The position numbers were made by a program, and so were the translations under genes. 45,306 bases of DNA. Source: Fomitopsis serialis. Taxonomy: Eukaryota; Basidiomycota; Agaricomycetes; Polyporales; Fomitopsidaceae. The DNA lies in NCBI RefSeq assembly GCF_022376445.1, contig NW_025955286.1, positions 1 through 45,306 on the forward strand. The letters are read 5' to 3'. Below, in pieces: positions 22,102-35,273 of the stretch. A model generated the notes under the pieces. It did no database searches. It saw only the letters and a list, made by a program, of their open reading frames with translations, and was not told the DNA's origin. Positions within the stretch are counted from its first letter, which is position 1. Every line of letters begins with the position of its first letter.

Positions 22102-24744
22102 CTAGATCTGAGGGGAGGCGTGCCCGTCCGCGCGCATGTCCGACCCGGCAGCCCAGACAATCTTGCCCGACTGGTCGACGATCTTCTGGATGACCTGTCC
22201 GCGCCCGAACATACCACGCCCTGATCCGCTCACCGTGCGCGCATCGTGACCCATAGCTTCACCCAACATCGTCAATCCATATCCAAGGACACTAGACTAA
22301 GCGAGCAGAGTGGGACGTACCGCGCAGCTTCTCGACGACTTCGAGGGAGATGCCCTCCTCGAAGTACACCTCACTGTTGACGTCGCCTGCTTGTCCGCTT
22401 GCGAGCGAGTCCGGGCTCCCGGCTGATATGCAGAAGCGGGGCGCGTCGAGCGCGGCTTGGGCGGTGAATCCGCGGAGCATGTTGAGCAGCACTTGAACGT
22501 GGCCTTGCGGCTGAAGGCAAATGATTGGTTCAGTCCGATGAGACGGTGGTCATACGAAGCGGACGGACCTGCATGAAACCACCCATGACACCGTAGCAGA
22601 GGAAGAGCTCATCGCCGCGCAGCGCCATCGCGGGGATGATTGTGTGGTATGGTCGCTTGCCTCCCTAAAACCACGACGGTCAGCACATTTCCGGCGTTGG
22701 GAACAGTACTGGACGAGGACGTACTTCCAGCGCGTTGGGGTGTCCAGGCGTCAGGTAGAAGTTGCTGCCGCGGTTCTGGAGAGTGAATCCGCAACCCTTG
22801 GGAACGGCTGTTGCAGTGAACACTCAGCACGCTGATACAGCTTTGGGAGGAGTGTGGACTCACCTCCAGTGCCGAAGCCTCCATCACGATTACCCTGTGC
22901 TCAGTTTTGAGCGCAGCCTCATGGTATAATCAGGCTCACCAGCGTAGTTACTCTGAATGTAGCTGCAGGCGTTGCCCCACTGATCCGTCACTGGGAAAGA
23001 TAACGAGACTCAGTTTGATCCGTATGAAAGACCGAAGCTGGCTCACCAGAGAAGTAGACCGTGTCAGATGAGAACATTGGGTTACCCTTTCGGTAAGTAG
23101 ATCAGCTTTTGTTTTTTCTTCTTGCAGATGCATTATACGTACGTGTACGACGTTATGGTTGCACTTCTCTGGATCGAACAACTGTGCTCGAGTAGCGAGA
23201 TATTCCTGCGACCGCATGTCAACGCATTGGCAAAACGATGTTCGACGAAAGCTACCTTGCTGAGCATCTCTTTCACTGGGATGGAAAGGACATCTGGGTC
23301 GGTGACGTAGTGCTGGCTGTCTGTGGTGACATCTCTCAGTGAGACGAAGAGCACGTCTTGACATAGGAACAAACGTGCCTGCGAATGCCAGACTTTTCGA
23401 CCAAGTGTCAATGAACCGCTGCCTGTATGCTTTCGGTGAGCGGACACTTACCGGAGGGATTCGACCAGTGCATGGAGATACTCGACGGAGTTGTGTTCCG
23501 TCTCGAGTAACGACTTGATCTTGCCTTGCGCCTCCATCTGCTCCAGGAGACCTAGAGCCATCAAAGCTGTGATACCTTGACCATTCGGAGGGCACTGATA
23601 CAACGTTCAGTCTCTGCTTTCTGGTGATGGTCGAATACTGATGATCCACCGAACCTCGTAAAGAGTAACTTCATTGTGGAAGTTATAGCTGATTGGCTCC
23701 ACAAACGACGTCTCGTGTTTTGCAAGGTCGTCAAGTTCCATGACACCGCCCTTGCTCTGAATGAGCTCGACGATCGCCTCGGCTACGTGACCTTTGTAGA
23801 AGCCATCCTTGCCCTTTTCAGCGAGAGCACGAAACGTTTTGGCAAGGTTAGGCAGCTTGACAATCTGTCCTGGGAGCGGTGCCTTCCCGTTCAACAGCAT
23901 TTCGTCTGCATTCGGGGAGGCATTCTTGATCAGGTCCTCTGATCGTTTCCACTGCGATGCTTTATTAAACTTCGTCCGGGAGAGTAGATCAGCCAAACTT
24001 ACAGCGAAAGCGTGGATCTCGGATACGGGTACACTGCCACCCTGGTTAGGACGACTGTACCGTCAAATGTAGCCGTGCTTACCCTTCTTCAGCGAGCCTA
24101 ATGGCAGGCCCCAGTGCCTCAGCCACGGAAACCTTTCCGCTGCCGAACTTCTCGATTGTATCGACCCATGCGGCGGCGGCACCTACATCGCTCGGTGAGT
24201 GTGTACCCTCCACGCAGTGGTATAGACTGACCTGGCACCGTGACGCTGTTGAGATCGGTGACCGGGATGGCTCGCCCGGTGACGCCACGCTGCCGCATGT
24301 ACTCGATGGACAACTTCGCGGGAGCGCGGCCGGAACCGTTCATGGCTTGGACGGTCTTCTTCTCCGCATCGTAGAAGAGACAAAACGCATCGCTGCACTT
24401 TCCTACTCAGAAACGTCGCACATGCGCACATAATCTGTTTTCTCGCACCCGCCAATGCCACAGCAACTGGGCTCCGTAACGTTGAGCGCAGCAGAGACAG
24501 CGACCGCCGCATCAGCTGATCGCGATCACACGCGACGCGGTCGGTCAGCACGCGTCCTTGACCAGAGCAGCCATCCTCTCTCACCAGCGTTGCCCCCCTT
24601 CCGCAGGATTTCCAGCCCGGCTTCCACCGCTAGCGGCTGCGACGCAGCGACCATGCCCTTCGTCCCATACACCTGTGATCGCCGGCTCGCGAACCGCTGG
24701 AACACGATGTCCGGCTGATTCACTTTCGTCCAGTCGACCTTCAT
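22102..24744 (-). CDS. gamma-glutamyltranspeptidase-like Ntn hydrolase, YwrD-type, without signal peptide
   Basis: GGT-family enzymes cleave the gamma-glutamyl bond of glutathione and related compounds after self-cutting before a catalytic Thr. The N-terminal half has [20 protein letters not shown] and [16 protein letters not shown], then [18 protein letters not shown]. The presumed nucleophile Thr is in [18 protein letters not shown] near 23070-22960, followed by [20 protein letters not shown]. That IQS...FGTG...LQNRG arrangement is like the bacterial YwrD branch rather than classical secreted GGT. About a dozen short introns are present. ATG 24744-24742 gives an N-terminus without signal peptide or membrane anchor, suggesting an intracellular enzyme. 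Stop is TAG 22104-22102. It is tail-to-tail with the PP2C gene. Confidence 0.87.
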
Positions 24745-25651
24745 TCTTGTGGCCCGTGAGCAGTGCTGGTGGCTAAGCTGCGGATGGGATGCGTTCTAGC
24801 GGCGGCAAGGTAAAGTTGTGTGGTCGAGGCGCACAGCTGGCTGCTTCCCAAGCCGGTGAGATATCCGCCCACCGATACGGCCTGTCATGGATGCTTGATC
24901 TATAGACCCACGGAGTCATTCACTCGGCCTCCCGCTTCCTTGCATGTTGCCGGCGGCGAGTACACCTCCGCGATCTCGCGGTGCAGGGGACTTTCACTGT
25001 CAGGAGACACTATCACCGCATGGTGACTCCTAAGTAATTGGGGGGAAAATATTGAGGAATCGTCTCGGTCTCTGCCCACAGCTACCGACAGCCGGCCCAA
25101 CCACCATCGGCACCTCAAGCACCAGGGAAGCAATATTGGCTTGCGCTCCTACTTACTAATAGGAGAAGGGGTCTGAATGACACCGGGAAGTCGAATATGG
25201 ACTGTATGCTTTTCTCACTTTCTTATCCTTACTCTCTATTGATCACCATGTGGTTCAAGTTACGCTACGACTACGGACCACACAGTCATCTATAGCTACC
25301 ATTCCACAACACGCTTGCGATGCCTATCCATATAAATCTCTAGATCGTACACTACCACACTACCCTCGCACTGGACGCGGGTCTGGGTGGCGCGTTTGAA
25401 CACCCACACTTGTACAGACATGCTGAGTTCATATGCATCTAGGTCCACACAAATTCCTCACATGTGGGGTGTCTTGGTATGAGACTAGAGTTCATCATCG
25501 CCATCATACCGACAGTCGGCCCTATACAGTATGTCTTTGATGTATCTCACTGCAATATGAACAGGGATGCGCCCGTTTGCGAACTGCAGCACTCATTAAA
25601 TAAGATCTCTGGCTTAGAGGGAGGCGTGTTCGCTGCCCGTCAGCTGTGGAC
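24745..25651. other. divergent promoter region, GGT / carboxylesterase
   Basis: In these 907 bases I see no gene; short frames lack motifs. A TATA-like CATATAAATC is near 25328 on the plus strand, far upstream of the esterase start. Confidence 0.45.
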
Positions 25652-27755
25652 ATGATGGCGCGGGCATTTTCGCTCCCCTCTTGGTTTCTGGCAGTCGCAG
25701 CGGCTTTCCTCAGCCATAGCATCATCGTGTCCGGTTGGGCAACACCACCAAACGCCACCACCGTCAACGGGACGTATGTTGGAAGCTATGTCGCGGAATA
25801 CGACCAAGACTTATTCCTTGGAATGCCGTATGCACAACCTCCTATCGGGAACTTGCGGTTCGCGAACCCTCAGTCACTCAACACGTCGTTCAACGACACT
25901 CGAGACGCGACGAGTTACAGCTCCGAGTGTGTAGGGTATGGTGTGAGTGCCATGCTATGGCTGTTATAGAGTGACGCTACTGAACAGCGCACACGAAGAC
26001 TGACCAATGGGAATATCCGATCGGCGAGGACTGCTTGTACTTGAACGTCGTCCGTCCAGCGAACTACTCAAGCTATGGAGAGCCGCTGCCCGTCGGCGTA
26101 TGGATTCATGTAAGTGCCATAGGACACGCTGTGTATGCGATCAGGGCTAAGACACATGCAGGGAGGTGGTTTCTTCGAAGGCGGCTCTCCAGATAAACGT
26201 TACAACCTGTCTTTCGTCGTACAAAACAGTGTGGCCATAGGCAAACCTTTCATCGGTGTCTCATTCAACTACCGCCTTTCAGCTTGGTCAGTAGACTATC
26301 CGTGATTGAGCGACATCTGTCCTGACCGGCCGGTCAGGGGTTTCCTGGCCTCGGGTCAACTTGCCGGAGAGGGCACCACCAATATGGCCTTGCGAGACCA
26401 GCGACTGGCGTTGCACTGGATCCAGGAAAACATCGGGGCGTTTGGCGGTGCGTCCTCAAACTCCCACCCTCCTCAGCCACAATGAATGCTCACTGTCTCC
26501 CACAGGTGACCCCTCCAAGGTCACGATATGGGGTGAGAGCTCCTCGTTATAAAACCCAAGTGTACATGCATAGCTAAGCCATTCCTGCAGGCGAGAGTGC
26601 GGGCGCCAAGTCCGTGGGGTTCCACCTCATCGCGTTCAACGGGCGGGACGACAAGCTTTTCCGTGGCGCGATTATGGAGTCCGGGAACTCCGTCCAACCG
26701 CAGGCGATGTTCACCGCGGACTACTTCGAGGCTCCGTATCAGGCCCTGGTGGACAACGTGAACTGCACGGACGCGATCGATGTGCTTGGCTGTCTGCGCA
26801 GCGTGCCCTTCGACACGCTCAACACAGCGATCAACACGACGAACGCAACGGGTTGGTTCCCCGTCATCGACGGCGACTTCGTGGCGCGACTTGCGAGTTA
26901 CCAGCTCGAGGCGGGTGCATATGTGCACGTACCGATCATCTCCGGTGCGAACAGCGACGAGGGCACTGCTTTTGGTCCCGTGGGCATCAACACCACCGAA
27001 GAGTTCTTGGCGTACATGGAGAGTGAGAACCCTCCTGAGAAGTTCTGCGCGGTTTGATGATGGCTGACGCGTGCTTACGCAGAGGGCGCGGGTTACCCCC
27101 GCATACCGCTTGCCCCCGCTCTTGCTGAGGAGATCATCAATGTCTATCCTGATGATCCGTGTGACGGCATTCCGGGTGACTTGGGATGCACACGGCTGAA
27201 TGGTACCCATGGACTGGAGTCAGTGTTCAGGCTCCGTCACTTCGATTCATACAGTTGCTGACGATTCTGGCTAGGTACCGCCGCACCTCCGCATACATAG
27301 GGGACGTGGTCTACATCGCGCCGCGCCGCCTGCAGTGCCAAACCTGGGCAGCGGGCGGCACCCCTGCGTACTGTTACCGCTTCAACACGCGCCCGAACGG
27401 CATCCCCATCGAGTCTGGCGTTACGCACTTCCAGGAGGTCGCCTTCGTCTTCGACAACACGAACGGGTACGGCTACGACGTGACACCGGACCCGTTCGCG
27501 GGCGTGCCCGCTAGCTATTTCGCGCTCGCGAAGCTGATGAGCAACTCGTGGGCGAGCTTCATACACGACCTGGACCCGAACAGCTTCAGACGTAATGACA
27601 CCGTGACGCCCCAGTGGCCGGTGTACGACAATGCCGACCCGCAGGGCTTCGTGTGGGATGCGAATGTCACGGGGCTGGCGTATCCAGAGCCTGATACCTT
27701 CCGTGCCAGTGGGATCTCGACTATCCTTTCGTTTAATCGCGCGTTCCGCCGATGA
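25652..27755 (+). CDS. secreted type-B carboxylesterase/lipase
   Basis: Type-B carboxylesterases (alpha/beta hydrolases) split carboxylic esters. ATG 25652 (or 25655) starts a hydrophobic signal sequence, [14 protein letters not shown], followed by the family start [27 protein letters not shown] and the oxyanion-hole GGGFFEGG follow. The nucleophile elbow is WGESAGA, with the Ser-Ala junction split by an intron near 26545-26590. The acidic residue lies in SGANSDEGT near 26940, and the catalytic His is probably in [11 protein letters not shown] near 27430. There are many N-glycosylation sites, suiting secretion. About seven introns are present and the stop is TGA 27753-27755. The natural substrate is unknown; wood- or lipid-ester degradation is possible. 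Confidence 0.88.
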
Positions 27756-28674
27756 GACGCTGGCTTGTGTCAGCCGTGGCTTCAGGGTTCGCGAAGACAC
27801 ATACGGAGGGCTTGAAATATACACTGCATGTGTCATCCACTGAACTCTATGCTTGTTTGCGAACCTTTGCGCCGGATCCGACCGTCTCGTGTTCTGGATC
27901 TCGTCTCGAGACCCTTCCGAAACGGCGGTTCGTTCGATGTTGCGCCAACTTAGTAACAAAGCACAATTTCTGACGAATTCTGTGAATGCGTTGCGGTTTC
28001 GTCCACGCCAGGCCGATAGTGCGAGACAAGTCAAGTCGTAAACTGGAAGCAATGAATAGTGGAATCGTTGTAAGTGCATAGCTTGTCACGAGAACCGGGC
28101 AGTTTGAGACAGTACTAGGAAGAGTCTTAGTACTTTAGAGGATGACGCGAACGTCGAGCTCTCATCGTGATGCCGTCCAATGCTCTGTGACAAAGCCTCG
28201 GCAATGCGGTAAGCCTTACTGTAGGTACCGAACATGCGGGCGTGAGCCGGGGATGCTATATGGATTCTGTCAAACTCAGGGTGTATGGTATACTTGCGTA
28301 CCGATGACTCATGCGTGGATGAGCACATCCTGACCGTGTATGCCCTATAGTAACGCCATCGTCGCGTGTGTAGGCTCTTTTGACGAGACAGATCTGTAGT
28401 TGGTTAAAGCAGAGGTAGCTCAATATATGGACCAGACCGTAGCAGTACTTGCCAGAGTGCGCGGAGACAAGTACTTACTGCCAGCCTGAGTGCCACCCAG
28501 GAGGTGACGACAAGCTGACATGGCCAATCGCGATCGGCGGTGGCCGGACACGTCGGAGCGCTCGTGCTTACCACCATGCCCAATGCGGAAGGAGTGTCTA
28601 TCATAGTCTCGCGACACAAGAACCCTCCCAGACACTCAGCGACGCCCATACACGTCTACATCTCCCAGATACCA
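27756..28674. other. intergenic, promoter of the Zn2Cys6 regulator
   Basis: These 919 bases hold the esterase 3' flank and the regulator's upstream region. Open frames on both strands show no family features, and I see no tRNA. Confidence 0.45.
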
Positions 28675-31600
28675 ATGCCCAAGGCATCCAGCTCAGCGAC
28701 TCGTGCAAGTGGGGAACAGCCTTTCCAAGCCGCCCATGTATTGCGGCGAAATCAGGTACGGCCCCGATGCCCGAGCTCCTCGTTCTGTAGCGGCGTGGCC
28801 GACGACTCTCTCCCAGGCTTGTCACCAGTGTCGAAGAAGGAAGCTGGTGAGTCCCCTCGGAGCCTGGTGCAGCCCTCCTAGATATTGACCGGAACCGACT
28901 CGGACAGAAATGGTCCGTCCCATGGTCATGGCCGATGGCCGAGGCACTGTTCTCGTACTGACGTCAAACCCATAGCGATGCAAAGCGGCCTTGCTCAACC
29001 TGCGTGCGGTCTCATTCATATGCCGTGGCCCACGCACCCCCGGGCGCGGAGCTTCCCCCCAATCCTCACTGCACGTTCGATGAAGGTACCGTACCAGCAC
29101 AGCCACCAACAATATCCTCTGCGTGCTCATTCAGTGACCAGTTTCTGAAGATGACGAGGCCCCAGAGATTGTCGACAACCCGAAAGCCCGGTTCGAACGT
29201 CTCGAGAACAGGATAAGTGAGTTAAGTTGCCTTGTACAAAATTCCACATGGCTGAGTTCTCTATACTACCCAGACGAGCTCGAATCTCTCTTGCGAGAGC
29301 AGGACAAGGGTTCAGCACCCCAGTCTAGCAATGCGTCTCACGGTAAAAATGGCGCAACGCATGCAACAAATGGCCTCGTTTCCAGCACACAGTCGAACAA
29401 CACCACTCACTTGCCACGAGGTTATGGGAGTGAATCATACAACTCCGCGCAGATGGTGGCCATCGACCCCGCCTTGAGTTTGCCAGAATTCCAGTTAGGT
29501 TCTCCCCTCGAGAACCTGGCCGGTGTCGCAAGCCTCATGGGCGCGCCCGGACCTTCACGCATCACCAATGGCTCCCCTACCACAGAGCCTAGCACGACAA
29601 CGCAACTTGACAGTCCTGATCATGACCTCGATATCATGTATAGCTCGTGGCCACGCGATCTGCCAAACCCAAACTTCTTGCGGCATCTGTACGCCATCCG
29701 TTCTATCTGCTCTCTTCTGTGCTTGAGTGTTTCTGTTAGCGTGGACGCTTTCTTCTCATATCACCCGGATGCGACGCGCATGTTCCACCAGCCGACATTT
29801 CTCTCAACGTTACTGCTCCATCCGACACATCCTAGGTTTCCCTTCATAGGCCTGCTTCACGCCATATGCGCTGTAGGTAGCATGTATACGGCTGCCGTAC
29901 CGAGTCCGGCGATACCGTCGGGCCCTGAATTTTCCCCATGTAAGCAATTATTCGTGAATACTCGGCCTCACGTTCTCAAATGACAACATGCGCAGACGAT
30001 GTTTTCTCGGATAGGTGGAGAGTACGCAATGGTATCATTGACTCTTTTCCAGAGGTGCAGGCGAAATTCAGCAAAGCTGCAATCGATGCGTCGATGCAGG
30101 ATGGCGGGAAGCTGTTCCAGACAGTCCAAGGTATAACTTCATGCTTCAGATCTCACTGACCTTACGCTGATTCACGTGCAGCTGTTATCCTTCTCGCGTG
30201 GTGGTACTGGGCAAACGCAAAGTGAGGCGCTTTACTCTTGTGATACTCCTACTCATGCTGAATCCTAACTCCTCAGGTGGTCCGACGTGAGCCATGTTTG
30301 TACTCCTGACGCATCACAGACATTTGACCATAAAGACAGGCCTATTTGCTTACATCGCATGCACTGCGCTACGCAGTCCCTTGCGGGCTGAACGTTTGCC
30401 CTCCATTCCACACAATTGCTGAGCCTGTAAGGCCACCTTCTCTGCTTCCCCCGGCTTCAACTGTCGTTGAAGATGAGATGAGGCGGAACACGTTCTGGAT
30501 AGGTAGGCTATTTCGAGCCAACGGCGCACGGTTGGTTCGCTGACTGGCGCAGGCTATGCTATCGAGCGTTGTCATGGGACAGCGAATGGTTGGGCGATGA
30601 CGCTCGACGACCAAGACGTCTCTCAGCTGCTACCACTTCGTCGAGATCAGTTCGAGCAAGGAGTAAGGTCTCCCGAAATAATTCGGTCAAGCATTCGTCT
30701 TATTCGCTGCCCCCTCAGATTTTGGTCCTCCCGCAAGAACGACAGTGGTCACACGACAAGGACATGCTCATTAAACACCCTGAGGACCAAGTAGACGGGT
30801 TCATCCTCTTCGTCAAGGCGACCATGATCCTCTCGCGCGTCAAGAACTTTAACATGCGCTTCCGGTCGAAGCACCATTCCGGCGACCCCTCGGCGCAGGT
30901 CATCAACAATCTGTTCCCTCCGCCGCACGCGTGCAAGTATAGCGACAGCGACGGTGAGCCGATGGACCCGCGGCAGACGGCGGCGTTCTTGGAACTGGAC
31001 CAGTTGGTGACGGCGTTCAGGTCGTCGTTTCCTGTGCACCTGAGGAACCCAGCGAAAGAGCAGGTCGACGCGCACCTATTCTCGGCTATTACTGCTGCGC
31101 ATCTGTACGTGCTGGGTCGGCTCTCGATCTGTTTTTGTCGCTGAATCGGCGTGCAGTGCCGACATACTCTTGCATGAGTCTCACGCGGTCATCGGCAGGA
31201 AGAACTGCGTTTCGTCGTGCCGCATTTTGAATGCTGCGCGCGCGATGCTGGACCTGCTGTACCAGGTCAACTCGACTAGTTATGACCTCACGTTCTTGAG
31301 CGTGTTCCCTGTCGTGCGTCTATTACATCCTCAGCGGTCTCGTGTGATGGCAGTGCTGAAGCAGCCTCTTATGAAGATGTGCTGGTTCATGGCTGGCAGG
31401 GTTTTCGTCCGATTTTTGCTCGCGGCGATCAACCAGAATAGTGAAGAACAGTGCTTGACGATCTGGGCTGAGGTGGATTACATCCGGTAAGCTCATGTCC
31501 AAGGGACAGTCTCTTCTGTGCTCAGTGCTTTTCTCCAGCACCGCCATGTTCCGAGTGGGCGCACATGTCCCATTAGCTCGTACGTGCCCCCGCATGTCAC

Positions 31601-31802
31601 TACTGCCTGTTTCGACGAGCTGATGTGACTCGCAGACCGTTATGGGTCGATGCTGCACGACTTGCTCGTGCAGAGCTGCGGCGACCGGTACGCAGGGCCT
31701 GCACCTATGATGACACAGAGCATACCAGACGTGGATATTGTCGCGTCGCAGAACAACGTGTATGGAGCCAGTCTGCAGGCGATCCCGACGCCGCCGTCGT
31801 GA
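28675..31802 (+). CDS. Zn2Cys6 transcription factor with fungal-specific TF domain
   Basis: The start MPKASSSATRASGEQPFQAA leads into a binuclear zinc cluster assembled from three exons: ACHQCRRRKL (exon 1-2, ends near 28850), KC (28909-28913) and DAKRPCSTCVRSH after 28975. A linker follows, VDNPKARFERLEN, and then the coiled coil NELESLLREQDKGS after an intron at about 29216-29272. That intron also has an open frame, so its exact use is uncertain. The middle homology region has DEMRRNTFWIGYAIERCHG and TLDDQDVSQLLPLRRDQFE across the intron near 30505-30552. The C-terminal exon set includes CWFMAGRVFVRFLLAAINQN, and the gene ends with TGA 31800-31802. It is a nuclear DNA-binding regulator; target genes are unknown. 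The secreted esterase upstream is one candidate because of proximity only. Confidence 0.85.
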
Positions 31803-32118
31803 ATCAGATTTGTATGTTAGGTCTGTCACGGATGGTCGGATTTTGGGCGATACATAGATTATCTATGGTTGATGTACTGAGTAGTAATGTTATATCTATC
31901 ATGCAGCGGTTCAACACTGTACTGCTGCTCAGCATGGCGGATGACTACGGAGATAGCAACCGGCAACTCCGCAAGCGTCACAGCGCGCTTCTGAAGCGGT
32001 GTTGGGTTAACGATCGACTCGCCACATCCGGCGCGGCCTGACACCGTCACAACCTGTGTTTGTGCTTACGACTAACCATTGCCCCTACACTCTCCTTTGG
32101 CACGGTCAATTGGTAGAC
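31803..32118. other. intergenic, promoter of VPS20
   Basis: These 316 bases lie between two same-strand genes. An apparent frame running through 31625-32041 lacks features and overlaps the regulator's 3' end. Confidence 0.4.
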
Positions 32119-33109
32119 ATGGGAAATGGTCCGTCTGCGCCGAAGATAACTAAGCAAGACCACGCTATCCTAGAGTACGTATCCATCCAGTCGAGCGCGG
32201 CACATTGACAGAATTATGACATGTCTCTCAGTCTTAAGTTGCAGCGCGACAAAGTCAGGCAATACCAGAAGAAGGCGAGTACCCCCGTGCAGTGCCCGTT
32301 TGGTTCTATTCCAAACCGCTGACGAGCAGAGCTCCGGAAGATCCAAGAGGTGCTGAACAGGGAACATGAGATAGCGAAGCAGCAGCTGGCAGCCGGGCAT
32401 AAGGACCGCGCCCTGCTAGCACTTCGGAAACGGAAGTACCAGGAGGGTCTGCTCGCCAAGACAGATGCGCAGCTGGAGAACCTGGACAAGTTGGTACGTC
32501 GCGCCTATGTGCTTCGGTCTGCGGGATAGTTCATGACGCACATGATTGGGTGTAGGTGTCCACGATCGAGTTCTCCTTGATTGAGGTGTCCGTGCTGCAT
32601 GGGCTGCAGCAAGGCAACGAAGTCCTCAAGCAAATTCACAAGGAGATGAACGTCGAGTCTGTGGAGAAGCTACTGGAGGAGACGGCTGAGGCACGAGAAT
32701 ACCAACGAGTGCGTCATAAACCGTATATCAGGATGCTCTTGTGCTCATATGTGTCAGGAAATCGACGAGATGCTCGCAAATACATTATCTGCCGAGGATG
32801 AAGAAGCTGTGCAGAGCGAGCTGCAGGCTCTGCAGGACGAGGCGGTGCGTCGCTGCTCGGCGTTTAGTCTGTCTCACGATGCCAGTACTTACACTACACA
32901 GCTGGTTCCGGAGGACGAGCGGCAGTCTGCGCATCGGGTCCAAGAGCTTCCGTCTGTACCTGTCACCAAGCCAGCAGGTTTGTCAATGTTGCAAGTTCCA
33001 GTGTCTCAACTAATCACGCTGAACCACAGCACCAGAGCAAGAACAGGAGCCAGAACCCGAGCGGGCCGCGGGGAGAGGGGAGAGAGAGCGCGTGCCGGTT
33101 GCAGCATAA
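32119..33109 (+). CDS. VPS20: ESCRT-III subunit Vps20 (CHMP6)
   Basis: Vps20 nucleates ESCRT-III polymers on endosomes for multivesicular body sorting. The protein starts MGNGPSAPKITKQDHAIL, where Gly2 fits N-myristoylation as in other Vps20 proteins. It continues LKLQRDKVRQYQKK and KIQEVLNREHEIAKQQL, then LRKRKYQEGLLAKTDAQLEN and TIEFSLIEVSVLHGLQQGN, the basic alpha1-alpha2 hairpin. The acidic C-terminal half has EIDEMLANTLSAEDEEAVQ. Five or so introns interrupt it. The last exon encodes a Glu/Pro/Arg-rich tail ending VPVAA with TAA 33107-33109. With VPS18 in the same window, two endosome/vacuole trafficking genes lie about 27 kb apart, probably by chance. It converges on PPIL2 with a 96-base gap. 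Confidence 0.9.
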
Positions 33110-33205
33110 TCAGTCGGCCAGCATTTTGCACAAAATCACTCGGTCATTTACCAGCATATGCATCGTACTCTATTGTACAGCCTAATGTCATGAACTCTAT
33201 ATATC

Positions 33206-35273
33206 CTACCATCCTTCGAAGTTACCGAAGCCAATCCTCCGCTTTTTCTTCGTGTCATCAGGGGTACCAACGTCACTGAACCTCGATGATTGCTCAGGTG
33301 CTGGTCGTTTCGCCCCGGCGTTGAGGTACTTGCCGACGCCGCCACCGCCACCGCCACCGCCATCGCCACCAAACCCCTTCGTTCCAGTGCCCACCTTGGT
33401 GCCGAACCAGTTGATGTCATCCTTCTCGGATGTCTGACTGATCTGGCTACCATTCTGAGCATGTTCAGCCTTCTTCGCGAGCCTCTTGTCTCTCCGAGAC
33501 TTGTACTCCTCAAAGGGATCCTGGTAGCTGAGCAGATACAGATATGTGAGTATATCATGTTCAACCTATGAATGGGCGGCCACATACATGACTACCTCAG
33601 TAATGCGAACAGGCTTCGCTGGTCGCTCAGTACCAGGCTTGACTGGCATGCCTTCCAAAGCGTCAAGAACATCCTCTCCACCGACAAGTTTGCCAAAGAC
33701 TGTATGCTTTTTGTCGAGATGCGGAGTCGCTTTGAATGTAAAATAGAACTGCGACCTACATGAAAACTATTCAGCACATCGTATGTACAGGAATACTGTT
33801 CACGTACCCATTTGTCGCAGGACCCTTGTTTGCCATGGCAACAACACCGCGAGAGTCGTGCTTCGCAGCGTTACGCATGTCATACTCATCTCGGAACGGA
33901 GTGCCCCAACATGACTGACCGCCGGAACCTGTCCCAGTGGGATCTCCCGTTTGAATCTGCCCAGCGAATGAATTAATATTACCCAGAAAGATATCAGCGA
34001 TACATACCATAAACCCGGGTACGAGTCGGTGGAAGAGACAATCGTTGTATTTACCAGCTTTGGCTAGCTGGAGGAAATTGTAACATGTCTTCGGAGCCTT
34101 GCAAGAACGTCAGTAGAGCTCTCATCAGTCGCTTGAATGCTACACACCTTCTCGCAGAACAGCTCAAGGTTGAGGCTGCCACCTCCGAGCGTAGTAACAA
34201 CTCGGACATAGGCACGACGCTTGCCTACGTCCTTCTCTTTGCCCTTGCCCTTCGGCGGACTGGCAAAGTCGTCGAACATCAGTTCCTCCTGTGATAGCAT
34301 GAGCCATCAGGCGGAAAGCAGCCGCGAAATCACACACTTCATCCCAGACCAATTGAGACGATTGAGTTTGCGGGTCGACGGAGGTTGAGGTCAGTGAGGC
34401 TCCAGGCAAACCCGTAGAATATGGTGAGATGTTCCCTGAACAGCGCCCGTGAGTTCATCTCCGAATATGCAGAACGACTTTGACTGACATGGCACTGCAG
34501 CTTTTGTTTTGGATGATCCTGCAACGGCACCTGTCTTGGTGACTGCTTTCTTGTCAGGCTCAGCTTCCTTGACTGCTGGCGCCTTGAATACAGATGCAGA
34601 GGGGAAGCCGTGCGGATTTTGCAGTGTGACGACATCCTCCCTATGACCAATTGTCAGACAGGATGTTCACCAAGGAGAAAGTAAAGCATACTTCTTGAAC
34701 TTGACGTCGGCAACCAAGTCCCTACCGCCCTTCACGCTCTCCGCAAGATACACATTCCCTGTACTAGCGATGGCGACTATGTGCGAATGCTCACTGAAAG
34801 GCTTGAACGAGATGGGGTCATGGATCTCCCCGTTGGGCTTTCGTGAATAGTGTAGCGTTATGAGGTCAGATGGAGCAAGTGATTCTTGAGTAATGGGGTT
34901 TTTGTTTTCATGCTGCCTACGGCAATGTCACATCAGTCAATAATAAGTGGGGCTTCGAGATGCGAAACGCACTTGAGCCAAGGTATGATGTTGGTGAGAT
35001 CGAAGACATTGCCAGTACCGTCTGCGTTCCGAGCGCACACAGGGTGATTAAATGGCTGGAACGAGAGCGCGCAGCAGTCGAAAGGAGTCAAGGCTGCTGG
35101 ATGGGTGAAACCCAGATTCTTCCTGCAGAGCGGTGAATAAGACAAGAGTCAGGTCCGACTGGTTTAACAGCCACTTACGCTTTCGCGCCCGCAGAGGAGG
35201 CGGTATGCTGACCAAACATGCCAGAGTGCTCTGCATGAGTGACATATAGCTTGTCCGAGTTTCCGTGACCCAT
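33206..35273 (-). CDS. U-box/cyclophilin peptidyl-prolyl isomerase PPIL2 (Cyp8) homolog
   Basis: PPIL2/Cyp8 proteins combine a U-box (E2-binding ubiquitin ligase fold) with a cyclophilin domain and associate with the spliceosome. The start [18 protein letters not shown] fits the family. It is followed by [19 protein letters not shown] and [12 protein letters not shown] (U-box, about residues 40-90), then [40 protein letters not shown] follows, and then the cyclophilin domain with [20 protein letters not shown] and [14 protein letters not shown]. The C-terminal tail holds a Gly run encoded by CCGCCA repeats near 33340-33372 and ends near FGNFEGW with TAG 33208-33206. The start ATG is 35273-35271. 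Many short introns are present. It is probably nuclear. Confidence 0.88.
33338..33372. repeat. CCGCCA-type microsatellite in the PPIL2 coding region
   Basis: About five imperfect six-base units encode the glycine run of the PPIL2 tail on the minus strand. Its length may vary between strains. Confidence 0.6.

Noticed and set aside
26521..28079. Long minus-strand frames opposite the carboxylesterase
   Set aside because: They are antisense to well-supported esterase exons with catalytic motifs, and have no features of their own.
29190..29215. GGTTCGAAC resembling a tRNA T-loop
   Set aside because: It is inside the coding linker of the Zn2Cys6 regulator, and no cloverleaf can be built around it.
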